Part shown: one piece after another, positions 26,542 to 36,424 of the stretch
Layout: each line of letters begins with the position of its first letter
Numbering within the stretch: position 1 is the first letter of the stretch
From: Phycobacter sedimenti
GTDB taxonomy: Bacteria; Pseudomonadota; Alphaproteobacteria; Rhodobacterales; Rhodobacteraceae
Assembly (NCBI RefSeq): GCF_038148855.1
Contig: NZ_JBBVGR010000003.1
Location: forward strand, 310,001 to 374,000
Reading direction: 5' to 3'
Length of the DNA: 64,000 bases
Notes under the pieces: generated by a model
Told to the model about the DNA's origin: nothing
Database searches by the model: none
What the model saw: only the letters and a program-made list of their open reading frames with translations
Translations under genes and position numbers: made by a program

Positions 26542-28584
26542 ATGACCCAGACAATCCTTTTTGATCCTCTGTTGCCCTGGCCTGCGATCTGGGCGCTGAC
26601 AGCGATAACCGCTGTCGCCCTTTTTATTGCGATCTGGACCCGGATGCGCGGCTGGCTCTTGCGCGCGGGCGCATCGCTTGCGCTCCTGGCTCTGCTCGCA
26701 GGGCCGGTTGTGCAGAATGAAAACACCGCGCCGCTCAGCGATATTGTCATCGTCGCAACAGATGAAACCGCCAGCCAAAGCCTGCCCGGACGCCCCGAGC
26801 AGATGAAGGCCGCCACGAAAGAACTCGCACACGTTCTGGAGGCACGGCCCAACACGGAAACCCGCTGGATTACCGTTCCGGATGCGGCGGATGACAGCGG
26901 CACCGCCCTGATGCAGGCTGTCTCGGACGCGCTGGCCGACGCGCCCCGTGGACGGATTGCAGGCATCATCGCCCTTTCCGACGGGCAGGTGCATGATGCG
27001 GATCGGGTGCCGGACCTTCCTGCCCCGCTTCACCTGCTGATGACCGGCAAAGACAGCGACTGGGACCGCAGACTTGCGGTCCGCAACGCCCCCGCCTTTG
27101 GCATTATTGGCGAGCCGATTACCCTGACGCTGCGCATCGAAGACCAGGGCGCGGTACCTGCGGGGAGCGCTTCGGCCCCCCTGGATATTGCCATCGACGG
27201 GGGCGACCCCAAGCGGTTCAACCTGCCGGTGGGCGTGGATTTCGACCTGCCACTGGCGCTGCCCCATGGCGGGAGAAACGTGATCGAATTCTCAACGCCC
27301 GAAGCGGACGGAGAGCTGACCACGCGCAACAACACCGCGCTCATCCAGATCAATGGGGTACGTGACCGGTTGCGCGTGCTTCTGGTCTCGGGCGAGCCGC
27401 ATCCCGGCGGGCGTACGTGGCGCAACCTCCTGAAATCGGACAGCTCGGTCGATCTGGTACATTTCACCATTCTGCGCCCGCCGGAAAAGCAGGACGGAGT
27501 GCCGGTGGACGAGTTGAGCCTGATCGCCTTTCCGACGCGCGAATTGTTTCTGGAAAAGATCGACGATTTCGATCTCATCATCTTTGACCGCTATAAACGG
27601 CGCGGCATTCTGCCTGCGATCTATCTCGACAATGTTGCTGATTATGTCTCCAAGGGCGGCGCGGTTCTGATCGCCGCCGGCCCCGATTTTGCCGGTGCTG
27701 CCAGTATCTATCGCAGCCCCCTGTCGGCCGTCCTGCCCGCCAGCCCCACGGCGCGCGTCTTTGAGCAGCCCTATCTGCCGGAAGTGACGGACCTTGGCAC
27801 CCGCCACCCGGTGACTGCAGATCTGCAGGCAGACGGCACATGGGGCCGCTGGCTGCGACAGATTGATCTCGAAGCGCCCGAGGGCAATGTCCTGATGGAA
27901 GGGGTCGACGGGCGCCCGCTCCTGATCCTCAATCGCGAAGGTGAAGGCCGGGTTGCTCTTCTGGCCTCGGATCATGCCTGGCTCTGGAGTCGCGGCTATG
28001 AGGGCGGCGGCCCACAACTTGAGCTGCTGCGCCGACTGGCCCACTGGATGATGAAAGAGCCGGAACTGGAAGAAGAGGTTCTGACCGCCGAGGCGACGGG
28101 CCAGACCATGCAGATCACGCGGCGCAGTCTCGAAGACAGCATCGGCGCGGTGACCATCACGGCCCCAGACGGCAGCGAGACAGCGCTTGAACTGGCGGAA
28201 GTGGCTGCTGGAATCTGGCAGGGGCGTTACACAGGCAGCGAAATCGGCCTTTATCGGCTGAAAGAGGGGGACGCAGAAGCGGTGATCGGCCTGGGCCCCG
28301 CATCGCCAAAGGAGTTCGCCCAGACAATCGCCACCGGGGATATTCTGCGCCCGGTGATTGCATCAGCGCGCGGCGGGATCCTGCGGCTTGAAGAGGGGCT
28401 TCCCCGTCTGCGTGATGTGCGAGAAGGACGCCCCGCGTCGGGGCGTGGCTGGATCGGCCTGACCCCGCGCGAGGCCTATGAGACCCTTTCAGTCTCTCAG
28501 CACCCCCTGCTGCCGACCTGGCTCATGCTGCTGGTGATTGCCGCACTGATGACCGCCGGTTGGTTGCGGGAAGGGCGGAGCTGA
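26542..28584 (+). CDS. large membrane protein with class I glutamine amidotransferase-like domain (MoxR operon)
   Basis: A 680-aa protein anchored by two N-terminal helices (about residues 10-55) and one C-terminal helix (LLPTWLMLLVIAALMTAGWL). The middle carries a degenerate vWA-like strand (DIVIVATDETASQS) and a GATase1-like fold (LRVLLVSGEPHPGGRTW, DDFDLIIFDRY, GGAVLIAAGPDF). The catalytic Cys expected of a true amidotransferase is not apparent, so it is probably a binding or structural version. It is the last gene of the MoxR operon, 9 bp after the DUF4159 gene. The region after the stop contains repeat copy C. Confidence 0.85.
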   Translation: MTQTILFDPLLPWPAIWALTAITAVALFIAIWTRMRGWLLRAGASLALLALLAGPVVQNENTAPLSDIVIVATDETASQSLPGRPEQMKAATKELAHVLEARPNTETRWITVPDAADDSGTALMQAVSDALADAPRGRIAGIIALSDGQVHDADRVPDLPAPLHLLMTGKDSDWDRRLAVRNAPAFGIIGEPITLTLRIEDQGAVPAGSASAPLDIAIDGGDPKRFNLPVGVDFDLPLALPHGGRNVIEFSTPEADGELTTRNNTALIQINGVRDRLRVLLVSGEPHPGGRTWRNLLKSDSSVDLVHFTILRPPEKQDGVPVDELSLIAFPTRELFLEKIDDFDLIIFDRYKRRGILPAIYLDNVADYVSKGGAVLIAAGPDFAGAASIYRSPLSAVLPASPTARVFEQPYLPEVTDLGTRHPVTADLQADGTWGRWLRQIDLEAPEGNVLMEGVDGRPLLILNREGEGRVALLASDHAWLWSRGYEGGGPQLELLRRLAHWMMKEPELEEEVLTAEATGQTMQITRRSLEDSIGAVTITAPDGSETALELAEVAAGIWQGRYTGSEIGLYRLKEGDAEAVIGLGPASPKEFAQTIATGDILRPVIASARGGILRLEEGLPRLRDVREGRPASGRGWIGLTPREAYETLSVSQHPLLPTWLMLLVIAALMTAGWLREGRS

Positions 28585-28630
28585 CCGATCGTTTGGTAAA
28601 GTTTCCTTGGCCGTTCTGACACAGGTGAAC

Positions 28631-28705
28631 GGGGTCCCTCCCGCCCGTATCGGGTCTCCTGCCGGAGACCTCTCCAGTTGGGCCAGGCGCCGCGCAAGCG
28701 CGGCG
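28631..28705 (-). repeat. two-hairpin intergenic element (copy C)
   Basis: Read on the minus strand: hairpin 1 CGCCGCGC/GCGCGGCG with a 2-nt loop (28705-28688), 4 nt, GCCCAAC (28683-28677), 6 nt, hairpin 2 GGTCTCC/GGAGACC with a 4-nt loop (28670-28653), 6 nt, then GGGCGGGAG (28646-28638). Both stems are perfect. The order and spacing match copies A and B although the stem sequences are unrelated. It lies between the convergent MoxR operon and pbpC. Confidence 0.75.
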
Positions 28706-28757
28706 TTGTCTGGAATGGCTGCCCGGCGTGACACAAAATGCGCGCCGGATTGATCGA

Positions 28758-30842
28758 TCACTCTATCTGGATTGCGACGCGCGCGGACCGCCCGGCCGCA
28801 TCGACCACCACCAGATCGGAAAACCCCGGACCTGGGCTCGGGATTTCAAGCTCACGGGCCTGAAACCCCTTCAGAACAGGCCTCCCATCAGCAAGCACGA
28901 CAAAGGGCGCCTGCCCGCCGCGCAGCTTGAGCGGCAGGCCTTGGCCCTCCAGCGCAAGCCGTGCTCCATCGGGTGGGAACAGGAGTTGAGGCGCATCTCC
29001 TGCCGGTTCGAACACGGCACCCCGAGCCCGGAAGCGGCGCAAGGGTGCGGGCAGTGCAGCAGCAGACAATATCAGCGTCGCGGCAGGTGGGGGGGCGAGT
29101 GCATCGTATTCCGGCTTCAACAGGCCGAAGGCTTCAAACAGAACAGGTGCGGCCAAATCGCCCCCAAAGGCGCCAGGCACCGGGGTGCCATCGGCCCGCC
29201 CCATCCAGATGCCGATCACATGGCGCCCATCCCAGCCCACCGCCCAGGCATCACGGTGTCCGTATGATGTGCCAGTCTTGTAGGCCAGAACACCCGCCCG
29301 CCCACCCGGCGGCGGAGCGAGGTCGCGCAGGATGTCGCCCAGATGCCAGGCTGCCACATCCGAAATCATCCTGGGGCGTTCGGACCTGGCCGTACCGCCC
29401 AGAACGCGCAGATCTGCGCCCTGTCCGCCTGCAGCCAAACCCGCATAAAGTTGCACCAGATCCTGCAGGGAGAGACCCACTCCACCCAGCGATATCGCAA
29501 GACCGGGCGCGCCACCCGGCAGATGTGGGTCGGCGCCCCCACGGCGCAGCGCGGCCATGACCTGCGCCGGGCCAAGCTCTCGGGTCAGTTTCACCACCGG
29601 TATGTTCAGCGACAGCTGCAGAGCCTCGCGCACCCGTAGATCTCCACGGAATACACCATCGAAATTCTGCGGCGCATAGCCTTCGAAATCGACCGGGCCG
29701 TCGTGGATCAGGGTCTCCGGATGCACCAGCCCCTGATCGAAAGCCAGCCCGTAGATCAGAGGTTTCAGGGTTGAGCCGGGAGACCGCAGCGCCTGGGTCA
29801 TATCCACAAACCCCTGCCGACCCTGATCTGCATAACCGGGTGAGCCGACAGAGGCGAGCACCTCGCCCCTCTGGTGGTCGGCCACGATCAGCGCCGCCGA
29901 CAGCCGATCCCCGGCCCACCGTGCGGACGCTTGCACCAACCGTTCCATCCGGGTCTGAAGCTCTGCATCAACGGTCAATGACAGCCGCTGCGCACCCGGC
30001 ATCTCAAGGCGCAGGCGATCGGCCAGATGCGGCGCCAAGCGGGGCATCTCGGCCATGACCACTGGCAAGGATGACCTGCCGGCAGTTATCCCATCTTCAG
30101 GATCCAATACGCCGCTTGCAGCCATCCGCGCCAGGACCTGCGCCCGTGCAGCCCGAGCCGCCTCGGGTGCGCGGTCGGGTCTGCGGCCTTCGGGTGACTG
30201 TGGCAAGGCGACCAGCAGCGCGGCCTCTGCCGGTGTCAGGCGGCGCGGCTCCTTTCCGAACCAGACATAGGCCGCCGCGCGCACCCCTTCGACATTGCCG
30301 CCATAGGGTGCATGGGTGAGGTAGAGCGTCAGGATCTCGGATTTTCTGAGGCGCCGCTCCAACGCCAGCGCCAGCCGGATCTGGCGCAGCTTTCCGGACC
30401 AGCGCCCTGTGGGACCATCTTCCAAAAGACGCGCAAGCTGCATGGTGAGGGTGGAACCTCCCGAAACCACCCGCCCATGTCGCAGCGCCTGTCCCGCTGC
30501 CCGGACAAGCGCCAGCACATCCACACCCGAATGGGACCAAAAGCGGCGATCCTCATAGGCGATCAGCATCTCAAGGAAACGCGGATCCACCTGATCAAGG
30601 CTGAGCCCCATGCGCCAGATGCCATCCTCCACCGGATAGACGCGCAAGATCTGCCCGCTGCGATCCAGAACTTCGGTCGAGATTTCGGTGAGCGTCAGGG
30701 GCAACTCGGTCCGCTCAATCCAAGCATCGAACTGGCGCCAGCCAAGGCCAAGGCCCAGAGCCAATGCACAGGCCAGCCCAAGCCAACGGAATCTGACAGA
30801 CCAGACGAAAGGCACGGACACCCCCCGCCCCACTCGTTTCAT
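28758..30842 (-). CDS. pbpC: penicillin-binding protein 1C
   Basis: A 694-aa bifunctional peptidoglycan synthase of the PBP1C class. A single N-terminal membrane helix (residues about 18-36) is followed by a glycosyltransferase domain (catalytic Glu97 in EDRRFWSH; GGSTLTMQLAR) and a transpeptidase domain with Ser357-Thr-Leu-Lys360, SLN (411-413) and KTG (522-524). The C-terminal BiPBP_C domain (LFPPDGARLALEGQGLPL) marks PBP1C. The start overlaps the alpha-2-macroglobulin stop (ATGA), so the two are co-translated; this pairing is well known in bacteria and suggests joint repair and defence of the envelope. Confidence 0.96.
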   Translation of the reverse strand: MKRVGRGVSVPFVWSVRFRWLGLACALALGLGLGWRQFDAWIERTELPLTLTEISTEVLDRSGQILRVYPVEDGIWRMGLSLDQVDPRFLEMLIAYEDRRFWSHSGVDVLALVRAAGQALRHGRVVSGGSTLTMQLARLLEDGPTGRWSGKLRQIRLALALERRLRKSEILTLYLTHAPYGGNVEGVRAAAYVWFGKEPRRLTPAEAALLVALPQSPEGRRPDRAPEAARAARAQVLARMAASGVLDPEDGITAGRSSLPVVMAEMPRLAPHLADRLRLEMPGAQRLSLTVDAELQTRMERLVQASARWAGDRLSAALIVADHQRGEVLASVGSPGYADQGRQGFVDMTQALRSPGSTLKPLIYGLAFDQGLVHPETLIHDGPVDFEGYAPQNFDGVFRGDLRVREALQLSLNIPVVKLTRELGPAQVMAALRRGGADPHLPGGAPGLAISLGGVGLSLQDLVQLYAGLAAGGQGADLRVLGGTARSERPRMISDVAAWHLGDILRDLAPPPGGRAGVLAYKTGTSYGHRDAWAVGWDGRHVIGIWMGRADGTPVPGAFGGDLAAPVLFEAFGLLKPEYDALAPPPAATLILSAAALPAPLRRFRARGAVFEPAGDAPQLLFPPDGARLALEGQGLPLKLRGGQAPFVVLADGRPVLKGFQARELEIPSPGPGFSDLVVVDAAGRSARVAIQIE

Positions 30843-33800
30843 CGAACCTCGACCCGGCCTGCTGCGGTATGGGCGCGATAGGCGGGACGGTACATATCCT
30901 CGACCGAGGCAGCAGGGTGATGGAAGCTGCCCGGTGTCACCGCGCGGGCCACATAGGCGAGGGTCACCGTGCCGCTGCCACCGATATCAACCGCCGCCAG
31001 GAACCGGTCTGCACGGAACTCGGCATGGGTGGCTTCGCTCAGCTTCAGCCAGTCCAGATCCCGCAGGTCGCCTGAGCGCAAAAGGTTTGGATTGTCGATC
31101 TCCACCCCGGCGGGCAGCGGGTCATCCACCATCAGCCGTGCTCCGGTGTCTTCATGCGGGATAACCGTCAGCACCGTCACAAAGCGCGCTCCGGTTTCAA
31201 AACTGAGGCTGTCGATCGGCATGCCCTCCATCGTGTAATAAGAGCGGTTCAATGTGTAGCCATAGCCACCCGCCTCCGGCGCGATCTCGGGCACGCCCAT
31301 CGTGGTCAACGTGACCTCGATATTACGGCCAGAGGCAGCAGAGATGGACTTGGGATCTGCACCGCTGCCGCCCTCCAGCACTTCAATAAACGGTCCGCTG
31401 GCAGTTTGTCCGTTGATCAGCAGGCCGCTTTCCTCAGGGGTTGAAACCAGAGCCTGAGCTGCCAACAGGGTCCAGGCGGCCTCTTGCGTTGACATGGACG
31501 AGCCATCTTCGGTGATACGCGCCAGCAAGTAGTCGCGGCTGACGGCGGCGCTACCCGCTTCGCTGGCCAAGGCGAGAACTGCCGCCGCATCCCGGCGATG
31601 GGTCCCATAGTCGACCCGCCAGACCGGAGCCTCGGCACCGCTACGGCCAAGCATTTGCGCGGCACGGGCGAACATTCGATCTGCACGCCGCTGATCACCG
31701 TAGGCCGCAAGGGCTGCCCCCAGCTGCGCAGCTGCCAGCGGGGTGGCAAAATCGCCCGATTTTACATCCGCATAATAGCGCAGATCGCCCATTGCGGCGG
31801 CCCCTTCGCGCGCCAGAACCAGCAACGCATAGGCAATGTCTTCTCCGCCCTCATCGAAATCGGGGGCGTAGTTGATACGGTTTCGCAGGTTGTCCATGGC
31901 CTGAGCAAAGGCCTGGTCCGGGACGTCGTGTCCTTGCGCACGGGCGCGAGACAGGAAATCGCTGGCATAGGCATCGAGCCAGAAATCCCCACTTTCTGCC
32001 CGCCAAAGGCCAAAGGCCCCATTGCTTGCCTGCCGTGTCAAAACCTTGCGAATGGCGGTATCAATGCGCGCACTCACAGCAGGGGCATCGCCCAGCCCTG
32101 CGGCTTCGGCGACCGAAGACAGGTACAAAAGCGGCATCGCGGTGGACGTTACCTGCTCGGTGCAGCCATAGGGATAGCGATCCAACTGTGCCAGAAGGCC
32201 GGGCACGTCGAACCTTGCCAAAGGCCCGGAAGAAAGCACCGCGCGCGTGGTGCCCGGTCTGAGGCCCGCAAAGACATCCTCGCTGAACTGGAAGCTGTCG
32301 CCCGCTGCAAGACGGAAGCGCCGCGTTTGCGCGACAGCAGGATCATTCGCCCGGACCGGCAGGCGCAGCCGCTGGGTCAAAGGCAGCCCGGCAGGCGTCG
32401 TCAGTGTGAGTTCAATCTCGGGGTCACCCGCGCCAAGGGCCGTCACCGGAAGCTCCAGCACCGCTTTGCCCTGCTCAGCCAAAATGACCGAGGTCGGCAG
32501 GTTGCCAAGGCTGATCCCCGCACCGACAGAGCGCGCCGCAAGCGCCATTTCCCCGGCAGGACCATCGGCATGAACGATCTCGATCCGGGCACGGCTCTGA
32601 TCCCCAGGCGCAAGAAAACGCGGAACCGCAGCGGTCACGACCACAGGATCCCGCACCAGCATATCTGCCTCGGCCTGCCCCACGGCGCGTTTCGACCAGG
32701 CCACTGCCATGAACCGGACCGTGCCATTGAAGGCGGGCAGGTCGACGGGGAACATGGCAGTTCCGTCTTCCCCGACCTGCAAGGGGCCAGAGAAGACCGC
32801 GACCAGATCCTGCGTTGGCGGCGGCGACTGCATGCGCATGCCATTGTCGGCATCCCCGCCCGAACGCACCTGCCCCATGGCGCCGTTTCCTGGATTGATC
32901 AGACGACCATAAAGATCGCGCAGCTCCATCCCCAACCGCCTCTGTCCGTGATAATGCCCTGAGGGATCGGGGCTTTGGAATCCGGTGAGATTCAGGATGC
33001 CCAGATCCACGGCAGCTACGGTCAGCCAAACTTCTTCGCCTGCGGCTGCGCCATCGACGCTGATCCGCGCCATCTGGGTGCCACGCGGGCGCGCCACCTC
33101 GGGCACATCGATTGCGACCTTCAGCTCTTGTCCGGGCTGAGTGACCGTTGCATGGGCGAGCCCCAGCGCCCGCGCCGGGGAGCGGCTGGCCTGCCCCGTG
33201 ACAGGCTGCAGCACGGTCGCGGTCACATAGGCGCCGCTGCCCCACTCCTCGGTCACGCTCAAGGGGATCGTCGTCTCACCAGCGGGCACTTCGACTGCCA
33301 TGCGTTCAATCAGGCGGTTGGAAACGACCGTGATCAGCGCCGTCCCCGCCGCCCGCGGCACGATACGCAGTCGCGCGGTATCACCGGGCTGATAGCTGCC
33401 CGCATCCAATGACAGGTCCAACCGGTCAGGCGTAGCCGCAGAATCGGCTGGCGCATACCAGCCCGCATAGAAATCCAGAGCCGCAGAGACGGGCGTGCCA
33501 TCCAGCCGTTCAATCACCAGCTCGTAGCGACCCCACTGAACGGCTTCGGACAGTTGCAGCGGCGCGGTGCCGAGCGTCGCTTCTCCGGTAGCAACCCGAG
33601 TGCGGCGGGTGGTCGGCTCCCAGTTCCAGTTGCCATAAAGCTGATACCACTGGTAGCGCGTCTCGACCCGGTTCAGGGTCCATTTCACATGCATCGGCTT
33701 TGGCAAAAGGTCAGGGCCGAGGGAGATCACCTCGAATCCGGCCTCGCTGCCCTCGCCGACCACACCCTCAAACAGGGGGCGGATGCCGATCACCGGCGTC

Positions 33801-36280
33801 GCGGGGCGGACAGGAATCGTCAGCTCACGCTCAACCGGGCGAGCAGCGCCATCCATCAGCCGTGTAACGAACGTCGCTTGCATCGGCTTGCCCTCCGCGA
33901 CGGCAGAAGGCAGAGACACCACAAGCGAGGCCGCTCCTGCCGCGTCGGTCTTTTCCCCGCCAAAGTACGAGCGCTGCGGGTTGGACTGCGCATCATAGCG
34001 GCCAAAGCGGTAGCCGGGCCAGCCCTCGACCGTGTCGCTGGCGCTGAGGCGCAGATCGCCGTCGATGGTCAAGCCGCTGCCTGGCGCGCCGAACAGGTAT
34101 CGGGCCGAGATATCGAGCTGCGCCGCCTCTCCGGGCATCAACGCATCGGCATTGGCAACGCTTTGGCTGAAATCGATCCGTTCGGGCAGGAAATCCTCGA
34201 CAAGGATCTGCCGCGTGGCCAGCGCAGGGCCCTTGGGATCGCTCTTGAGGTCCAACCGCCAGGTGCCGCGAGGAGCCGACTGACCGATCGGTAGAGACAA
34301 CACATGTCCTCCGGTCTCTCCCGCTGCCGAGACATGACGGCTGTACTCCACCCCATCAGGGCGGTGCAGGATCGCAGTGAGGGGCAGGCCTTCGATCGCC
34401 TGGACGCGGCTGTCACGGGTCAGGGCCGTCACATGGATCACCTCCCCGGCCCGGTAAGCGCCGCGATCCGTGGTAAGAAAGACATCCACCGGACCCGGCG
34501 CGGGTCGCCCTTCGACCCCTCGATCCGATAGGTCAAACGCCGCACCCCTAAGTGATAGAAAGGAAAAATCCATATCACCCTGTCTTGCCATGACCATTGC
34601 AGGCATCGCAGCACCCCGCCCGCGCGACAGGCCCGGCGCAAAGCGGACATAGCCCGTCGCATCGGTTTCAGCGCGCGCCAGCACGGCATTCGCGTTGGAA
34701 ACAAGCGTTACTTCGACCCCGGCACGGGGCTTTGCGTCCGTCAACCCCTGCACCTGTACATGCAGCCCGTCGACACCCGCCATGGTGCTCAGACCAAGAT
34801 CCGTCAGCACGAACCACTGGGTCGCACCGGGGTCATCATAGGGGTCAGCCCCCGGAACACGGGCCGTCAGTGCATAGACCCCTACCGGTCGGTCAGCCAA
34901 AACCTCAGCCAGGGGAATTCGGGTGGTCATGTCGCGGTTCAAATCATTCTGGACGCGAGCGGTTCCGGTCCAGACTTCCTCTCCGATGTCGGAGGAGAAA
35001 TACTCATCCTGCCAGTGGGACAGGGGGCGACCGAAATATCCCTCCTGCAGGGTGCGCAGCAGGTTTCGGTCGCTGACCCGCCGCAGTTGCAGGCTGATGT
35101 CGCTGATATTGACCGTTTCAACAGGCAAGGCGATCTGATCAGATTTCGCAAGCACATAGGCGCGGCCCGGAAAACGCACGGCAGGGGCGCGGTCTCGCAC
35201 GTAGTGGGTCAGCTCCACCTCGCGGATCAAAGCCTCACCGCTGCCAGCGGGCAGGCCGCGCCGCAAAGTGAAGCGATACCGTTTGCCGTGTTCCACGCCA
35301 TCGAGACACAGCCGACGACCACTGGCCTCAACCGCAAGGCCAGCATCCATGCCCTTGATGAAATCGCCATAATTCACACCGCTGCGCTGCAGATCCTCGG
35401 AAAACTCCACGCAGATCCGGGGGGCGGCACTGTCGTTTTCAACGGTACTGCCCGAAACGCGAAAGCCGTATTTTCCAATCGCCTCGTCCAGCAGTGCCGC
35501 CGCTTCAGGGCGCGGCGCGAGATCCTGCGCAAGGCGCAAAGCAGGCAGCATATCACGCCCCCGGCCAAGGCTCTCGAGGGCGCGGGCGGCGAGCAGCATC
35601 GCTTCTGCCTGCTGCGGCTGCGGTCTGGCGCGCAGGTAACCGTTTATCGCCGCGGACAAGGCCGCTTCACGCCGGGATTGCTTATTCTGGTTGCCCTGCT
35701 CCGCGATTCGCAGCCAGAGCGTGGAGATCTCGTTCCACAAGACGGGATCGTCCGAAATCGCAACCGCTGCACTAAGCCAGCCAAGCGCGTTCTGTACATT
35801 GCCGCCGCGCGCCTGCATCCGCCCGGTGCGGATCATCTCGTCAAGGCTGGCGCCGTAGGCCGGGTAGCGCAGACCGATGTCGCCTGCCTGCCGGAGCGCG
35901 GCCTCAAAATCCCGAGGGCGCAGGAACGGCGCCGCATCTGCGCGCTGACGGGCAGCCGATTGGAAAGCCGCCGTCACCGGCACTTTCACGGCAGAGAGTG
36001 CGCCACTGTAGGGCGTTGGCTCATTCATCTGCGATTTCGGGAAACAGGCATTGGCCTTGCTGTTGAAGGAGAACCCGGCGCAATTGACGTCAGCGCTGCA
36101 GGCCTTGACGCAGGACCTTAGGTCCGTGTCGAAAAGAGCCTGCAGATCAGAGCCGTAGTAATCGGTGTCCGCAAACGACTGGTACCGCACCTGCGGCAGA
36201 ACCTGATCTGGCGCGGACTGCGCATGAGCCACCGAAATCCACAATAGCGAAACAAAAACGGCAATAAATCGAACCAGCAT
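30839..36280 (-). CDS. bacterial alpha-2-macroglobulin with N-terminal PAN-like domain
   Basis: An 1813-aa secreted protease trap. A signal peptide (MLVRFIAVFVSLLWISVAHA) has no lipobox cysteine, so unlike E. coli YfhM it should be a soluble periplasmic protein. Residues about 35-90 form a PAN/apple-like domain with paired cysteines. MG domains follow, and the reactive thioester is intact: Cys1373-Thr-Glu-Gln1376 in YPYGCTEQ, then the thioester-domain helices. The ATG at 36280 has GGAGGG upstream; a TTG 12 nt earlier is less likely. It is co-translated with pbpC. A perfect 15-bp palindrome lies just upstream of its ribosome binding site. Confidence 0.95.
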   Translation of the reverse strand: MLVRFIAVFVSLLWISVAHAQSAPDQVLPQVRYQSFADTDYYGSDLQALFDTDLRSCVKACSADVNCAGFSFNSKANACFPKSQMNEPTPYSGALSAVKVPVTAAFQSAARQRADAAPFLRPRDFEAALRQAGDIGLRYPAYGASLDEMIRTGRMQARGGNVQNALGWLSAAVAISDDPVLWNEISTLWLRIAEQGNQNKQSRREAALSAAINGYLRARPQPQQAEAMLLAARALESLGRGRDMLPALRLAQDLAPRPEAAALLDEAIGKYGFRVSGSTVENDSAAPRICVEFSEDLQRSGVNYGDFIKGMDAGLAVEASGRRLCLDGVEHGKRYRFTLRRGLPAGSGEALIREVELTHYVRDRAPAVRFPGRAYVLAKSDQIALPVETVNISDISLQLRRVSDRNLLRTLQEGYFGRPLSHWQDEYFSSDIGEEVWTGTARVQNDLNRDMTTRIPLAEVLADRPVGVYALTARVPGADPYDDPGATQWFVLTDLGLSTMAGVDGLHVQVQGLTDAKPRAGVEVTLVSNANAVLARAETDATGYVRFAPGLSRGRGAAMPAMVMARQGDMDFSFLSLRGAAFDLSDRGVEGRPAPGPVDVFLTTDRGAYRAGEVIHVTALTRDSRVQAIEGLPLTAILHRPDGVEYSRHVSAAGETGGHVLSLPIGQSAPRGTWRLDLKSDPKGPALATRQILVEDFLPERIDFSQSVANADALMPGEAAQLDISARYLFGAPGSGLTIDGDLRLSASDTVEGWPGYRFGRYDAQSNPQRSYFGGEKTDAAGAASLVVSLPSAVAEGKPMQATFVTRLMDGAARPVERELTIPVRPATPVIGIRPLFEGVVGEGSEAGFEVISLGPDLLPKPMHVKWTLNRVETRYQWYQLYGNWNWEPTTRRTRVATGEATLGTAPLQLSEAVQWGRYELVIERLDGTPVSAALDFYAGWYAPADSAATPDRLDLSLDAGSYQPGDTARLRIVPRAAGTALITVVSNRLIERMAVEVPAGETTIPLSVTEEWGSGAYVTATVLQPVTGQASRSPARALGLAHATVTQPGQELKVAIDVPEVARPRGTQMARISVDGAAAGEEVWLTVAAVDLGILNLTGFQSPDPSGHYHGQRRLGMELRDLYGRLINPGNGAMGQVRSGGDADNGMRMQSPPPTQDLVAVFSGPLQVGEDGTAMFPVDLPAFNGTVRFMAVAWSKRAVGQAEADMLVRDPVVVTAAVPRFLAPGDQSRARIEIVHADGPAGEMALAARSVGAGISLGNLPTSVILAEQGKAVLELPVTALGAGDPEIELTLTTPAGLPLTQRLRLPVRANDPAVAQTRRFRLAAGDSFQFSEDVFAGLRPGTTRAVLSSGPLARFDVPGLLAQLDRYPYGCTEQVTSTAMPLLYLSSVAEAAGLGDAPAVSARIDTAIRKVLTRQASNGAFGLWRAESGDFWLDAYASDFLSRARAQGHDVPDQAFAQAMDNLRNRINYAPDFDEGGEDIAYALLVLAREGAAAMGDLRYYADVKSGDFATPLAAAQLGAALAAYGDQRRADRMFARAAQMLGRSGAEAPVWRVDYGTHRRDAAAVLALASEAGSAAVSRDYLLARITEDGSSMSTQEAAWTLLAAQALVSTPEESGLLINGQTASGPFIEVLEGGSGADPKSISAASGRNIEVTLTTMGVPEIAPEAGGYGYTLNRSYYTMEGMPIDSLSFETGARFVTVLTVIPHEDTGARLMVDDPLPAGVEIDNPNLLRSGDLRDLDWLKLSEATHAEFRADRFLAAVDIGGSGTVTLAYVARAVTPGSFHHPAASVEDMYRPAYRAHTAAGRVEVR

Positions 36281-36296
36281 GGCACCCTCCAAATAA

Positions 36297-36311
36297 TGTC
36301 AGGCTGACATG
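36297..36311. promoter_or_regulatory. 15-bp palindrome upstream of the alpha-2-macroglobulin gene
   Basis: ATGTCAG and CTGACAT (36297-36303, 36305-36311) form a perfect inverted repeat around one base, 17 bp upstream of the macroglobulin start and within the 144-bp divergent region shared with the hybrid kinase. The size and symmetry suggest a dimeric regulator site; the regulator is unknown. Confidence 0.45.
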
Positions 36312-36424
36312 CGTTTAACGCCATAGCAAGGTTTCCCGTCGTAACACGAAAGTCGGGCACGTGTGTCTCATTTGAGTAAGGCCAGGCGCAGTGTGTCTGT
36401 AGATTGAGGTTGGAGCACGCAGGG

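Noticed and set aside
28489..28761. Minus-strand frame of 90 codons starting in an ATGA overlap with the pbpC stop
   Set aside because: It runs through repeat element C and overlaps the end of the convergent MoxR-operon gene by almost 100 bp. Its composition follows the hairpin arms and no family is recognisable.
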